A program made the translations under genes and the position numbers. Below, piece by piece: positions 35,518 through 45,316 of a DNA stretch of 63,994 nt; position 1 is the stretch's first letter; each line of letters begins with the position of its first letter. The stretch is from the NCBI GenBank assembly GCA_014381985.1, contig JACNKP010000030.1, forward strand, positions 1 to 63,994, written 5' to 3'. The DNA comes from SAR92 clade bacterium. GTDB lineage: Bacteria; Pseudomonadota; Gammaproteobacteria; Pseudomonadales; Porticoccaceae. Under the pieces are notes generated by a model. It saw nothing but the letters and a program-made list of their open reading frames with translations. It ran no database searches and had not been told where the DNA came from.

Positions 35518-36396
35518 TTAAGATGCTGCGCCTGGCACCTGAAGTCTAAGAGTACCATCAACGTGAATATCTCTCTGTGGGAACGCAATTGCAATACCGT
35601 TATTAGCAAACAACCGATTAACGGTAAATCGAATTTCAGAACGAATCTCACGCGCACTTTTGTCGCCAACTGAATACACCCAGAAATAAGCATCAAAAAC
35701 TAAGGAACTATCACCAAAATCTTCAAATATTATTTGCGGTGGAGGCTCAGAAAGTATTAATGCATGATCAACAACAGCTTTTTCCAACAAGCTTCTGACC
35801 TTATCAACATCAGACCCATAAGCGACGCCTACGCGCACAGTACATCTGAACAGCTTATCTTCAAGAGTCCAATTAGTCACTGTTTCCTCTATTAATTTTG
35901 AGTTCGGCACCAATAAATGGACTCCGTCTACACGCCTAATTTTTGTCGAGCGAGTATTGATTTCTTCAACTGTGCCGCTTACACCGCCAGTCTCAATAAA
36001 ATCATTGATACTAATAGGCCTTTCCCAAATTAAAATCCAACCGCTAATAAAGTTATTGATGATATTTTGTGCGCCGAATCCAATACCGATCGCAACAGCG
36101 CCAGATATAAAAGCAAAAGCAGATAGTGGGACATTGAGCATTTCAAGTAGTGAAATACACAACACTACAAGTCCAACAATATAAATAGCCCTGCGTACAA
36201 CCTGTACTAAATTTACATCCATACCGCGGTGATGCATTTGTTTTGTAATGCGGCGCACCAGCCAATTAAGCAATAAATATCCACATATAATAACCAGAGG
36301 AATGAACACCAACTGTCCAACCGTTACATCATAGCCGCCTAGCGTAAAGGCCTTAATGGCAGAGAACTTTTGAAGATCAACCATAACTAAAACCAC
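35518..36396 (-). CDS. MscS-family mechanosensitive ion channel
   Basis: A 292-residue small-conductance mechanosensitive channel. Two or three N-terminal membrane helices are followed by the pore-lining TM3 (AFAFISGAVAIGIGFGAQNIINNFISGWIL), then the beta domain (DFIETGGVSGTVEEINTRSTKIRRVDGVHLLVPNSKLIEE) and the C-terminal alpha/beta domain with AIAFPQRDIHV. The channel relieves osmotic downshock. It overlaps the upstream CorA-like gene by 10 bases, so the two are co-expressed. The frame begins MVLVMVDLQ; the second or third Met may be used. Confidence 0.93.
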   Translation of the reverse strand: MVLVMVDLQKFSAIKAFTLGGYDVTVGQLVFIPLVIICGYLLLNWLVRRITKQMHHRGMDVNLVQVVRRAIYIVGLVVLCISLLEMLNVPLSAFAFISGAVAIGIGFGAQNIINNFISGWILIWERPISINDFIETGGVSGTVEEINTRSTKIRRVDGVHLLVPNSKLIEETVTNWTLEDKLFRCTVRVGVAYGSDVDKVRSLLEKAVVDHALILSEPPPQIIFEDFGDSSLVFDAYFWVYSVGDKSAREIRSEIRFTVNRLFANNGIAIAFPQRDIHVDGTLRLQVPGAAS

Positions 36397-37343
36397 CTCT
36401 TAACTTTAAGTACCGCAATAACGGCAATTGATATAAACAACATAGTTGCAACTACAATAACAAAAGCGGTCGGGTCCTCTAGACCAGGTAATCCACCGAC
36501 ATTCATTCCGAATACTCCAGTAACGAAGGTCATCGGCAAAAATATCAACGACACTATTGAAAGTACGTACATACGCGTATTTTGTTGCGCCATAGAAATA
36601 TTCATTACTTCTTCCTGTAATACCGACGTTCTCTCGCGGACCAAATCCAAATCCTCTAGATAGCGTGTCATTCGATCCATTTGCTCCCTCAATTGATATG
36701 CGCACTTCTCAGGCATTGAATTAATAGCGTAGGTATATAACGTATCAAGTGCGTCACGTTGCGGTCCTAGATAACGTCTAACACTAGCAATCTCAGATCG
36801 TAGCGTCGATATTTGTGATCTTGAGCAAGACATATTTACCGGCTGAACGGCGACTTCCAACTGCACTAACTGATCTTCAATCCCCTCTACATAACCTGAA
36901 ATTCTATCCGTCACTTTAGCAATAATTGCGATAACAAGATCGGGAATATTTTCTGGCCCTTTGCCAACTAACAAATCTGCGTTTATGTCTTGAATAGATA
37001 ACAGTTTTCGTTGGCGAACAGTTATTAATCGATTAGCTTCTATCCACATTCTAAGCGAAACCATATCTTCGGGATCAGCTCCGGGATTCAAATTAATCCC
37101 ACGGATAAAAACTAAAACTCCCTCTTTAAATTTGACTGTTCTAGGTCTAGTATCAGGTTGAGTAAGTGACTGCACAACGATCTCTTGAATGTCTAACGAA
37201 TCTAGAAACCGTGCTGCGCTAGGGTGGCTATAGTCGATGTGTACCCATGCCTGATTAAGCTCATCACTTTTTATACTAGTCCCGCCGCCCTTGGAATCTA
37301 AGTCAAGGCCAAAAACAAAGCATGGATCATTTGTATCTATCAT
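36387..37343 (-). CDS. CorA/ZntB-family divalent cation transporter
   Basis: A 318-residue protein: long soluble N-terminal domain, coiled-coil stalk (about 170-255) and two C-terminal membrane helices with the diagnostic FGMN motif (GVFGMNVGGLPG) after TM1. CorA proteins move Mg, Co or Ni. ZntB relatives move Zn. The loop after GMN (VGGLPGLEDPTAF) and the sequence length resemble ZntB more than CorA. It forms an operon with MscS. The 460 bases upstream (37344-37806) hold only a weak GC-rich inverted repeat and no gene that I can support. Confidence 0.88.
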   Translation of the reverse strand: MIDTNDPCFVFGLDLDSKGGGTSIKSDELNQAWVHIDYSHPSAARFLDSLDIQEIVVQSLTQPDTRPRTVKFKEGVLVFIRGINLNPGADPEDMVSLRMWIEANRLITVRQRKLLSIQDINADLLVGKGPENIPDLVIAIIAKVTDRISGYVEGIEDQLVQLEVAVQPVNMSCSRSQISTLRSEIASVRRYLGPQRDALDTLYTYAINSMPEKCAYQLREQMDRMTRYLEDLDLVRERTSVLQEEVMNISMAQQNTRMYVLSIVSLIFLPMTFVTGVFGMNVGGLPGLEDPTAFVIVVATMLFISIAVIAVLKVKRWF

Positions 37344-37806
37344 AAGTCAATCTCTATTAACGAGGTCTTCAACACGTCTAAAGCACGTTTAATATTAAAG
37401 AGTTTATTCACACCCGACGTCAATTTATTTCAATAATTTATTAAATACTGATACAAAGAGAATGGTTTTTAAATCATCAACAGGATTGATGCACCAAACG
37501 ACTCCATATACAGAGGTAGGTTAACCGAAAAAGACCGACCACTTCTATTTATTATGGGTACGCGCCATAGTCGTCGAAGGGGCTATTGCGTCGTCAAAAC
37601 CTGCCAAGCCTTTAAATCAAGTAGATATTTTGAAAGTATAGTTGAATTCTTTGCGGTCACGGCCCCAGCCCTTAACAATCTGGGTCCCGGGGCTGTGGCA
37701 ACCAACTACGCCAATATCGGCAGCTTTTTCAAATCAGCACTGTGTTGAGGTATGCTACTGGTACTGTTTTACCCCGACCTTCTGGCAGAACTAGAGCTAG
37801 TAGCCG

Positions 37807-39204
37807 TTACTGGCTCCATTTTAATTGCTGTTCAATCGCCGTGATCATCATTCTCGCAACATCTTTTTCGGTTGCGGTTTCGATCCCCTCTAAACCGGGC
37901 GAAGAGTTAACCTCCAACAGCAATGGTCCGGTTTTCGAACGAATAATATCAACACCAGCCACTGCCAGCCCCATAGCTTTAGTGGCCTTTACCGCCAAAC
38001 GACGCTCTTCCGTGGTGGGACGCACCACAGAGGCGGTACCGCCCTGATGAATATTGGCACGAAATTCACCGGGTGCCGCCTCACGCTGAATAGCCGCACT
38101 GACCTTGCCATTAATCACAAACAGACGTAGATCTTTACCACCTGCTTCTTTAATAAACTCTTGCACAAGCAGGTTCGCTTTCACCGCCTTAAAGGCGTTG
38201 ATTACGCTCTGTGCTGCTTTCTTGGTTTCTGCCAACACCACGCCACGGCCCTGACTGCCTTCCAGCAATTTAACAATGAGCGGTGCGCCACCTACCATCT
38301 CAATAAGTTCATTGGTATCGATAGGAGAATTTGCAAAACCTGTTAACGGAATATCCAAACCGCTTTTAATGAGTAACTGCAGAGAAAATAACTTGTCACG
38401 GGACTGACTGATCGCCAGCGAGCCATTTTGTGCATACACACCCATGCTCTCAAACTGACGGGTGAGGGCGCAGCCATAAAAAGTAGCGCTAGGACGAATA
38501 CGTGGAATCACAGCGTCCAAGCCGGTAATAATATGTCCTCCACGATAATGAACTTCAGGGTTTTCATCATCGAGCTTCATATAGCAGTCTTTGATACTCA
38601 AAAACACCATCTCATGACCGCGCTCTTCACCAGCCTCTATCAGTCGCTGATTACTATAAAGTTCTGGATTAGTTGCCAGTAGAGCAATCTTTAGTCCGGT
38701 CTTTTTGGTCGGAGCAATGCCATACATCTCACGCAACTCAAGATCACTGATGCGCCCTAGATTCATACTGGATGATGGGTCTACCAGAACGCGACCTGCC
38801 ATTGCTTCACGCCCCAGCAACATGCGATATCCCATGCTGTCGCGATTAGTCAGGGTCAGCTCTATTTCCCAGAACTGCTCACCAAGACGCATAGGTACCT
38901 TTATTACATAGCGTTTTTCACTGGCACCGCTGGTGTTTTTAATTATCCGCCGATCGAGTATTGGCGATTCACAGCGCAGAGATACCTTGCGATTGTTCTG
39001 GAGTGGATGCACATCAAACGAAACCCAGGAAACATTACCGCGCTTAAACGTCTGAATATTAAACGCATGCAGTGCCGATGTCTTGGCGCCTGAGTCGACG
39101 CGAACTTTTACAGCCGGTATACCTAGCTGTGCAAGCTGGCACCATTCTTCGCTACCAATAATGGTCTTTTCTGTTGAAGCTATGTGCATTAGTCGTTTCC
39201 TCAT
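37807..39204 (-). CDS. RimB-like protease domain fused to RimK-type ATP-grasp ligase
   Basis: A 465-residue fusion. Residues about 12-150 form a DUF785/RimB retropepsin-like domain: [16 protein letters not shown] has the single-Asp active-site motif, and [10 protein letters not shown] is its flap partner. Residues about 165-460 form the RimK glutamate ligase: [54 protein letters not shown] and the metal ligands in [15 protein letters not shown]. RimK adds glutamates to ribosomal protein S6; RimB is reported to trim them. Having both in one chain is an economical writer/eraser. The substrate in this organism is inferred. Confidence 0.88.
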   Translation of the reverse strand: MRKRLMHIASTEKTIIGSEEWCQLAQLGIPAVKVRVDSGAKTSALHAFNIQTFKRGNVSWVSFDVHPLQNNRKVSLRCESPILDRRIIKNTSGASEKRYVIKVPMRLGEQFWEIELTLTNRDSMGYRMLLGREAMAGRVLVDPSSSMNLGRISDLELREMYGIAPTKKTGLKIALLATNPELYSNQRLIEAGEERGHEMVFLSIKDCYMKLDDENPEVHYRGGHIITGLDAVIPRIRPSATFYGCALTRQFESMGVYAQNGSLAISQSRDKLFSLQLLIKSGLDIPLTGFANSPIDTNELIEMVGGAPLIVKLLEGSQGRGVVLAETKKAAQSVINAFKAVKANLLVQEFIKEAGGKDLRLFVINGKVSAAIQREAAPGEFRANIHQGGTASVVRPTTEERRLAVKATKAMGLAVAGVDIIRSKTGPLLLEVNSSPGLEGIETATEKDVARMMITAIEQQLKWSQ

Positions 39205-39360
39205 TAGGGACTATTAGGTCAGAAGGCAATTAGATTTCAAAATGGCACTCGAGTACAGCTGAATATTAGTTAATATGTGAGCAGGCCATCTGTAAAAGCG
39301 TCTATCTCAGCGTGATCGACAATAAAAAGAGAATCCACAGGTGTGTCAATCATTCTGGCT

Positions 39361-39477
39361 TTGCCCTCACCCCCTATTGAATAAGAGGCGGCTGCCGTTG
39401 CTGCCCTCCCGTGCTGTCTCGCCACTGCGTGGCTCGGCTGAACCCGCTACGCGTCTTCATCCCAAAATCAACGGCCA
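39361..39477. other. GC-rich structured intergenic stretch
   Basis: A GC-rich 110-base stretch within AT-richer flanks. It holds the small hairpin GCCAC-TGC-GTGGC (39421-39433) and ends shortly before the terminator at 39482. No ORF or known RNA family is recognised. It may be part of the dispersed element at 39482-39625. Confidence 0.25.
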
Positions 39478-39481
39478 ATAA

Positions 39482-39511
39482 AAAACCCCAACCCTTTCGG
39501 GTTGAGGTTTT
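39482..39511 (-). terminator. Rho-independent terminator of the 40-44 kb gene set
   Basis: Arms AAAACCCCAACCC and GGGTTGAGGTTTT around TTTC. Read on the minus strand the single mismatch becomes a G-U pair, the loop is GAAA and a U-run follows. It lies about 170 bases after the alpha/beta hydrolase stop. Confidence 0.75.
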
Positions 39512-39625
39512 ATTAGGTGGTGGTGGGGGCGGCGGCGGGAACTGTGCAGAGCCAGTACGTAATTGATTAATATATGTTTAGTTAAATCACCTATCCGCTT
39601 TTGTTACATTCTTTGTTACATTAAT
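39482..39625. repeat. Dispersed integrase-att-like repeat, copy 2
   Basis: Layout: terminator hairpin, then a GGTGG/GGCGGCGGGAACT block (39516-39543), 18 variable bases, ATTGATTAATATA at 39562-39574, GTTTA, then CGCTTTTGTTACATTCTTTG and TTACATTAAT to 39625. The same blocks with the same 18-base spacing occur at 47680-47812. The G-rich block resembles the reverse complement of a tmRNA 3' end, a frequent integrase target. Confidence 0.65.
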
Positions 39626-39677
39626 TTGATAGACGAATGATCAATCACTTTCTGGCCCTACAAAGATAAAAGCAAAC

Positions 39678-40622
39678 TTATTTATGCGTAGTCTCTACCC
39701 AATCAATAATCATATCGGCGAATAATTCTGGTTGATCAGCCCAAGCAAGATGACCTGCTTCAGGCAAAATTTGCAACTTACTTTGCGGCAGAGCTGCATC
39801 GAGATGCTCAGCATTACTTGGATCAAAGAGAACATCAAGCTCGCCCCAAAAAACCAAGGTAGGTATATCGATTTCTTTCACTCGACCAGCCAGCTCTGCG
39901 GCTTTGGAACGAAAGTCCTTAAACCAGTAAACCACTTCAGGGGCACGCCCCGAGTAAGACCGTTTATAATCATCTATTTGCTTAGCGTTGGCCCGATGAC
40001 GGATGGACCCAAGTTGTGACGAGAAAGCGATAAGTGGCCCAGCACCTAACAAACCCGTGGTGAAACGCATAAAACCAAATTTGGCCAACATATTGATCAT
40101 AAACGCCAGTTTGAACGGGCCGGGCGCACCGAGGCCATGCCCAACGGCTAAACTCGTCACGCGATGTTTATGGTCGAGTACATAGGCGAGGGCTGCTGCC
40201 ATTCCCACATCAGGGGCGACAAGATGAATATCCTGCAGGTCAAGCTCTTCAAAGATCGCAGCCAGATGAGCACCCTGAGCGGTAGGTGACATATCTTTGC
40301 GGTCACCTTCAGAAGCACCAAACCCCGGAAGGTCGATTGCAATTACCCGACATTTCTCTGTCAGTGCTTCCCAGGAACCGGTGAAACTTAAAATGCTTTC
40401 TGGGAACGGGCTGAGTAATACCACGAGCGGTGCATCGGCTGGCCCAGCTTGAGCAAGGCGAATATTGCGGCCCGCTATCATTCGAGTTTCAGTTGGCATA
40501 GTGACATCCGGCGTTTCAAACGATACCGCTGACTTACGGGCTACTTTTACTTTTCGCCACTCGGGTGACACCAACAGAAGCGCCGCTGCGTTGAGTTGAT
40601 CGTAGATATTAAGTTTTTTCAT
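39678..40622 (-). CDS. Alpha/beta hydrolase with Asp-type nucleophile elbow
   Basis: A 314-residue alpha/beta-fold hydrolase. The nucleophile elbow reads APDVGMAAA, so the usual Ser is replaced by Asp, as in epoxide hydrolases and haloalkane dehalogenases. The acid is probably in GELDVLFDP and the base His in EAGHLAWADQP. The oxyanion loop LLSPFPES lacks the common HGxP. This suggests an epoxide- or halide-cleaving activity rather than an esterase. It is the last of four catabolic genes on this strand (ALDH, MDR, CMD, hydrolase). Confidence 0.85.
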   Translation of the reverse strand: MKKLNIYDQLNAAALLLVSPEWRKVKVARKSAVSFETPDVTMPTETRMIAGRNIRLAQAGPADAPLVVLLSPFPESILSFTGSWEALTEKCRVIAIDLPGFGASEGDRKDMSPTAQGAHLAAIFEELDLQDIHLVAPDVGMAAALAYVLDHKHRVTSLAVGHGLGAPGPFKLAFMINMLAKFGFMRFTTGLLGAGPLIAFSSQLGSIRHRANAKQIDDYKRSYSGRAPEVVYWFKDFRSKAAELAGRVKEIDIPTLVFWGELDVLFDPSNAEHLDAALPQSKLQILPEAGHLAWADQPELFADMIIDWVETTHK

Positions 40623-40683
40623 ATTACTTCTCCATCAAAGTGGTTAAAGCCTTGTCGCCTTTGAAAGTGCGATCGAGCGGTAG

Positions 40684-41271
40684 TTATTCGTGCTTGCCTA
40701 CAACCCAGCCCTGCGAGGCGAGCTGGTCTGCTGCAAAACTCTTAGGGGAGCTTTCTAAGGTGGTTGCCATTGTGTCGTTCCAGCGATTCAGAAACCCAAA
40801 CAGTGAAATTACGGCCACAACTTCTACAGCCTGCTTCTCACTGAAGTGTCTCGACAATTCATTCATGTGCTCAGCTTCTACCGCATTGGGTACCATGCCC
40901 GCATGCACCGCAACTCGGAGCGCCGCTTTCTCCTGTTCGGAAAATAAGTCGTTTGTCTCAAACTCAAATATCGCTTTTATTTTCTCGGCGCTGACATTGT
41001 TTTTTTGTGCTGAGTTAGCCGTATGTGCTTGGCAATAACGACAACCCGCTGCGTTACTCACCGCGAATGCAATCATTTGCTTTAGCCCAGCGTCTAGTTC
41101 ACCGCTGTTTAGAACCGTTGCGCCAAGACCCCCAAAAGCTTGAGTAAGTTCTGGCCAATGTGCCATGGTCATCATGGATGTTGGCAGAAAGCCCATGGAT
41201 GCCTCTACCATTTTCAACATCGGTTCTAACTCAGGTATGTCCTCGCGCTGCTTGGGTATGATGTGTGTCAT
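40684..41271 (-). CDS. Carboxymuconolactone decarboxylase / AhpD-like protein
   Basis: A 195-residue all-helical protein of the CMD/AhpD superfamily. The redox motif is CRYCQAHT with the trailing His, preceded by LKQMIAFAVSNAAG. This CxxC-His arrangement is typical of peroxidase-related AhpD-like enzymes rather than true decarboxylases, so a peroxidase or disulfide role is likely. It lies 62 bases upstream of the alpha/beta hydrolase and 49 bases downstream of the MDR reductase in a probable operon. Confidence 0.88.
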   Translation of the reverse strand: MTHIIPKQREDIPELEPMLKMVEASMGFLPTSMMTMAHWPELTQAFGGLGATVLNSGELDAGLKQMIAFAVSNAAGCRYCQAHTANSAQKNNVSAEKIKAIFEFETNDLFSEQEKAALRVAVHAGMVPNAVEAEHMNELSRHFSEKQAVEVVAVISLFGFLNRWNDTMATTLESSPKSFAADQLASQGWVVGKHE

Positions 41272-41319
41272 GGCAATCCTACTGGTTATTTTTATGAGGC
41301 CATTTTTATAAGCTTATTT

Positions 41320-42333
41320 TTATGAGCTTATTTTGAGTAGCTGCTTGCCAAGATTTTTCCCGGCGTAAAGCCGCTGTAAAGTGGCTGGGATATTTTCGAA
41401 GCCCTCCTGCAAGTCGACCTGGTAAATTAATTGGCCTGATGAAATCCACGCCATTAACTCTTGAATGGCTTCCATCGCTCGCGGCATGTAATCCAAAATA
41501 ACGAATCCTTCCATGCGCGCTCGGTTAATGGTCAGGTTAGCCAAATTTGAGGGTCCGGGTATAGGTCCAGTCGCGTTATAAATAGAAATACTCCCACATA
41601 AAACAACCCGAGAACGGAGATTAATGTGATCTAGGGCTGCCTCGAGGATGGGGCCGCCTACGTTATCGAAGAATACGTCCCACTTGTCGGGGCAGTGAAG
41701 AGCAATTTGCGCATTAACATCCTCATTCTTATAGTCGATGACGGCGTCGAAGCCGGCAGTCTCTTTTAACCATAGACACTTATCTGGACCGCCAGCAATA
41801 CCTACGACACGGCAACCCTTAATTTTTGCGATCTGACCAACAAACGAGCCAGTAGAACCTGCAGCACCAGAAACAAGAACCGTTTCACCGGCTTTAGGCT
41901 GACCAATTTCCAGCAGGCCAAAATACGCCGTGAGCCCGGTTATACCCAGCACAGACAACATCATTTCAGGCGATACCCCTGCAGGCAATTTAACCAAACC
42001 CATGGGGCCTTTACCGGGGGCTGCAACCACATAATCTTGCCAGCAGCCGGTCGTTTGCACGAGATCGCCCACTTGGTAATCTTCATGATGTGACTCTATG
42101 ACTTCCCCAACAGAACCCGCCCGCATGGGCTCTCCGAGGGCCACTGGCGGTAGGTAAGCCTTGCGGTCAACCATCCAGTTTCGCTGTGCCGGATCAAATG
42201 ATAAGAAAAGATTCTTTACCAGCACCTCACCACTTGTCGGCTCAGGAATCGGTGTTTCGGCGTACTTGAAATTATGCGGACCAACCATTCCATTAGGTCG
42301 CTCGGCTAATAGCCATTGTCGATTTATGGTCAC
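41320..42333 (-). CDS. NADP-dependent MDR oxidoreductase (leukotriene-B4-dehydrogenase type)
   Basis: A 337-residue zinc-free medium-chain reductase of the LTD/CurA group. N-terminal LSFDPAQRNWM and the nucleotide motif VLVSGAAGSTGSFVGQIAKIKGCRVVGIAGG (AAxGxxG) identify it. The family reduces double bonds of alpha,beta-unsaturated ketones and aldehydes with NADPH. In this cluster it could reduce an enal or enone before or after the aldehyde dehydrogenase step. The substrate is unknown. Confidence 0.92.
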   Translation of the reverse strand: MTINRQWLLAERPNGMVGPHNFKYAETPIPEPTSGEVLVKNLFLSFDPAQRNWMVDRKAYLPPVALGEPMRAGSVGEVIESHHEDYQVGDLVQTTGCWQDYVVAAPGKGPMGLVKLPAGVSPEMMLSVLGITGLTAYFGLLEIGQPKAGETVLVSGAAGSTGSFVGQIAKIKGCRVVGIAGGPDKCLWLKETAGFDAVIDYKNEDVNAQIALHCPDKWDVFFDNVGGPILEAALDHINLRSRVVLCGSISIYNATGPIPGPSNLANLTINRARMEGFVILDYMPRAMEAIQELMAWISSGQLIYQVDLQEGFENIPATLQRLYAGKNLGKQLLKISS

Positions 42334-42507
42334 GATAACTCTCCTAGTGCTCTTTTCATTTTTGCTTCTCCTGTCTAGAAATATCTGTGCTTATTCGGCA
42401 GCTACACAACTTATTCCCTACCATCGTGGGGTAACACCAAGTCAATTTCGTGGCTTCGAAGTTCAAGTTCAACCGTTTAGCCTGTATAAAATACTCTGAC
42501 CTTATAT

Positions 42508-43968
42508 TTAGATTGGGCCAAGAATTTTGCTTATATTCTTGCGAAACTTTTCGCCAAAGGGCGGACGCGCACCAATGATAGGCAAGACATCGATCATAGT
42601 TTGACTGTAAATCGCGCGGGCGTGGCTCAGGCTTCTAAACCCTTCCGGACCGTGATAAGCACCCATACCAGAAGCTCCAACACCACCAAATGGCAGGTCC
42701 TCTTGTACGTAGTGAAGCGTTATATCATTGATACAAACGCCACCACTTTGTACATTACTTAGTAAGTATTCCTGCTCGCGCTTATCTTTGCCGAAGTAAT
42801 ACATGGCAAGCGGATTTCGGCGGGGTTCAATCATATCTGGCACTTCAGCCACATCGGAATAGGTCATTACGGGAAGAATAGGGCCAAATATTTCCTCATG
42901 CATGACCAGCATGTCTTCATTAACATTTTGTAAAATGTGTAATGGCATACGACGATTGTTTTTAGACGCACGCGTTTTATTAGCACCAACAATTGTTAGC
43001 TTAGCGCCCTTAGCAACTGCGTCATCAATGTAGTTCTGTAACCTGGCGAAGTGTCTTTCGTTGATAACACCTGCGTAATCCTCATTTTCAATGATGTTTG
43101 GATACATTGACTGTGCCTCATGAACTACCCGCGCTATAAGCTGCTCTTCCAGCTCATTCGGCACGACAACGTAGTCTGGCGACAGGCATAATTGACCACC
43201 ATTTAATAGCTTACCGAATGTGAGCCGTGTTCCGGCCAGATCAAGCTTTGCACTACGGCCAATAATGACAGGTGACTTGCCGCCAAGTTCTAGCGTGACG
43301 GGAACCAGATTTTTTGAGGCTGATTGCATTACTTTTGCGCCGATATTACTAGACCCAGTAAACAGAAGATGGTCAAAAGGCAACTCCGCAAAACGTTGAC
43401 TAATATCTGCACCACCGGTTACGACTGCGACTTCATCTTCTGAGAAATATTTGGGGATAATTTCTGCGAACAGTGCCGCTGTTTCAGGAACGAACTCAGA
43501 AGGCTTTAGTATCGCTCGGTTACCTGCAGCAAGCGCACCTGTCAGAGGCGCAACAGTCAAACCAAAGGGAAGATTCCAAGGAGAAATGATGCCAACAACG
43601 CCCTTGGGGAAATGCCTAACCTGGCTCTTTCCGCCCAAAAAATTCATCGGTTTGTTAGTTTTTCGTTTTTCAGGCTTCATCCACTCTTTCAAATGTTTCA
43701 TTGCATAGTCGATGCCTTCGACCTTTGACGCGAACTCTGAGAACAAACTGAATTCATAGGATCGTGCACCACCAAATTCGCGTTTGGTCGTTTCCGCAAA
43801 TTCTGTTTTATTTTCAACAATCAGTGCCTTTAGTCGCTTTAGACGGTCAATCCGAGTCGAATAGGTGACTTCGCCCTCAGCACGGAACTTGCTTCTCTGG
43901 AGTTCTACTAGTGCTTCCAGGTTCTGAGTATCTAATTTGGTAACGTTTTTGCGTTTAGCTGTGCTCAT
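42508..43968 (-). CDS. Aldehyde dehydrogenase, coniferyl-aldehyde-dehydrogenase type
   Basis: A 486-residue NAD(P)-dependent aldehyde dehydrogenase of the short class 3/CalB group. The catalytic Cys is in NGGQLCLSPDYV and the general-base Glu in VTLELGGKSP. The cofactor motif is FTGSSNIGAKVM. The C-terminal part (PFGGVGASGMGAYHGPEGFRSLSHAR) matches coniferyl aldehyde dehydrogenases. It probably oxidises an aromatic or long-chain aldehyde. It is upstream of the MDR gene with a 174-base gap and downstream of a TetR gene on the same strand. Confidence 0.92.
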   Translation of the reverse strand: MSTAKRKNVTKLDTQNLEALVELQRSKFRAEGEVTYSTRIDRLKRLKALIVENKTEFAETTKREFGGARSYEFSLFSEFASKVEGIDYAMKHLKEWMKPEKRKTNKPMNFLGGKSQVRHFPKGVVGIISPWNLPFGLTVAPLTGALAAGNRAILKPSEFVPETAALFAEIIPKYFSEDEVAVVTGGADISQRFAELPFDHLLFTGSSNIGAKVMQSASKNLVPVTLELGGKSPVIIGRSAKLDLAGTRLTFGKLLNGGQLCLSPDYVVVPNELEEQLIARVVHEAQSMYPNIIENEDYAGVINERHFARLQNYIDDAVAKGAKLTIVGANKTRASKNNRRMPLHILQNVNEDMLVMHEEIFGPILPVMTYSDVAEVPDMIEPRRNPLAMYYFGKDKREQEYLLSNVQSGGVCINDITLHYVQEDLPFGGVGASGMGAYHGPEGFRSLSHARAIYSQTMIDVLPIIGARPPFGEKFRKNISKILGPI

Positions 43969-44039
43969 AATTTGTATCTCAGGTTGGTCTGTATTTATTC
44001 TATTTGGCCATTGGCCATTGACTAGAGGGTTTGGTGCGC

Positions 44040-44708
44040 TTAAATATTGGATCCAGCTTCCGCGCGAATGCCCTCTATGATGCGAACAGCATTCTTAACA
44101 AAGAGAGGCTCGGACGAAAAACTGACGATAAGATTTTGAACATCTTCAGGTAACTCTTCGTGATCCAGTGATGGACCCTGGTCCCCTTGGGTTGCACCAA
44201 TCAGGAGGACGCCCATTGTTTTTACTACCTCTATGGCTTGCGCTTTACTCAATCTGAGTGAGTTGGACGTGACCTCAGCAAGCACCTCCACCTGGTTTAT
44301 GAACACTTGCTTAGAACTAATGAGCCGAGGGATGGCCACATTGTGTTCGATCATATGTTCAAGCCTGATCAGTAAAGGCACGAAGGTGCCATCTGCCGAG
44401 GCAGTGCTAAATAGGTTTTGGGAATACGCCTTACTCGTCATGGAATCAGATAACTCATCGATGAAAGTCTGACTCCACCGAATAAGGCTTTGATCATAGA
44501 GGGTCAGAAAAAGCTCTTCCCTAGTTTGGAAGTAAAGGTACAGAGTGCCCTTTGCTAACCCAATTTTCTTGGCAAGTTTAGACATAGAGAATGCTTCATA
44601 CCCAACCTCAAGGAGGTACGTTTCGGCAACCTGAAGCACTGCGCGTCGGCGAAGCGCCTTTTGCTCTAAGCTTCTCGCTCTCTGATTAATCGCAACGACT
44701 GAACTCAT
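44040..44708 (-). CDS. TetR-family transcriptional regulator
   Basis: A 222-residue TetR regulator. The HTH is YEAFSMSKLAKKIGLAKGTLYLYFQTREELF, and the C-terminal ligand domain is about 150 residues. An upstream ATG extends the frame to 44720, but GGAG lies inside that extension six bases before the ATG at 44708, which was chosen. A near-palindrome TGACCATCGGTCATTT (44801-44816) sits in its own promoter, and two similar boxes lie in front of the FAH/MFS operon, so it probably controls the whole 39.7-47.6 kb module. Confidence 0.92.
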   Translation of the reverse strand: MSSVVAINQRARSLEQKALRRRAVLQVAETYLLEVGYEAFSMSKLAKKIGLAKGTLYLYFQTREELFLTLYDQSLIRWSQTFIDELSDSMTSKAYSQNLFSTASADGTFVPLLIRLEHMIEHNVAIPRLISSKQVFINQVEVLAEVTSNSLRLSKAQAIEVVKTMGVLLIGATQGDQGPSLDHEELPEDVQNLIVSFSSEPLFVKNAVRIIEGIRAEAGSNI

Positions 44709-44800
44709 GGGTATCTCCATACTGTTTTTTTGTTTGGACGCTTGGCCAGGATTGATTGACAGCCTTCGGCCATTAACTGATCACCAAGTTACTATATAGC

Positions 44801-44816
44801 TGACCATCGGTCATTT
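44801..44816. promoter_or_regulatory. Candidate TetR operator, site 1
   Basis: TGACCATCGGTCATTT: the core TGACC-ATC-GGTCA is a perfect palindrome, 93 bases upstream of the TetR start and behind the DUF1330 gene. Related boxes lie at 45317 and 45339. Confidence 0.6.
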
Positions 44817-44916
44817 CAATCTCTTTCTTGTGATGGTATAGAAGCCTTAGCCATGCAGGATAATTGTCTTGTCCGCACAACGTATTCTGGGAACAGCATG
44901 CTGTCTCTACCTTCTA

Positions 44917-45207
44917 TTATTCTAAGCCCTGTACTAATATTGAGTTTACGGTGCTTCCGGCATTACGATGTTTGGCTATGGCTTGATAGTCATCAGATGT
45001 CATCCAAGCCAGCGCAGACTCTTTCGATGGGAACTTGATAATTACCGATCTTGTATCATCCCAGACGCCCGCCAATACCGTCGGATCTTCATCAACACTC
45101 AACATCGTGCCATCGAACCTTTTGAACACCTCTGAGAAACCAGCTGAGTATTTATCGTATTCACCACGATCATGTATCTTGAATCTTGCAATTATATAAA
45201 CGGACAT
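44917..45207 (-). CDS. DUF1330 family protein
   Basis: A 96-residue dimeric alpha+beta barrel protein of the DUF1330 family (YIIARFKIHDRGEYDKYSAGF, VIIKFPSKESALAWMTSDDYQAIAKHR). The function of the family is not established. Members often sit in catabolic gene clusters. It is divergent from the FAH/MFS operon, with two putative TetR boxes in the shared promoter region. Confidence 0.88.
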   Translation of the reverse strand: MSVYIIARFKIHDRGEYDKYSAGFSEVFKRFDGTMLSVDEDPTVLAGVWDDTRSVIIKFPSKESALAWMTSDDYQAIAKHRNAGSTVNSILVQGLE

Positions 45208-45316
45208 TCTGTTTAACTCCTAATGTGATTGTATTTTTGAGTGCCGATTACGAGCAAACAATATTTAGGGGGTCAATTTCTAAGCTGTTAATGCTTTAAC
45301 TAAATCAATATTGCAA

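Noticed and set aside
37554-37748. 64-codon frame in the gap before the RimB-RimK gene
   Set aside because: No ribosome-binding site and no protein-like pattern. The nearby GC inverted repeat is imperfect and not convincing as a terminator.
39361-39545. Possible complete tmRNA or tRNA gene
   Set aside because: Only the G-rich block resembles a tmRNA 3' end. No acceptor stem, T-loop or tag ORF can be built, so it is at most an attachment-site remnant.
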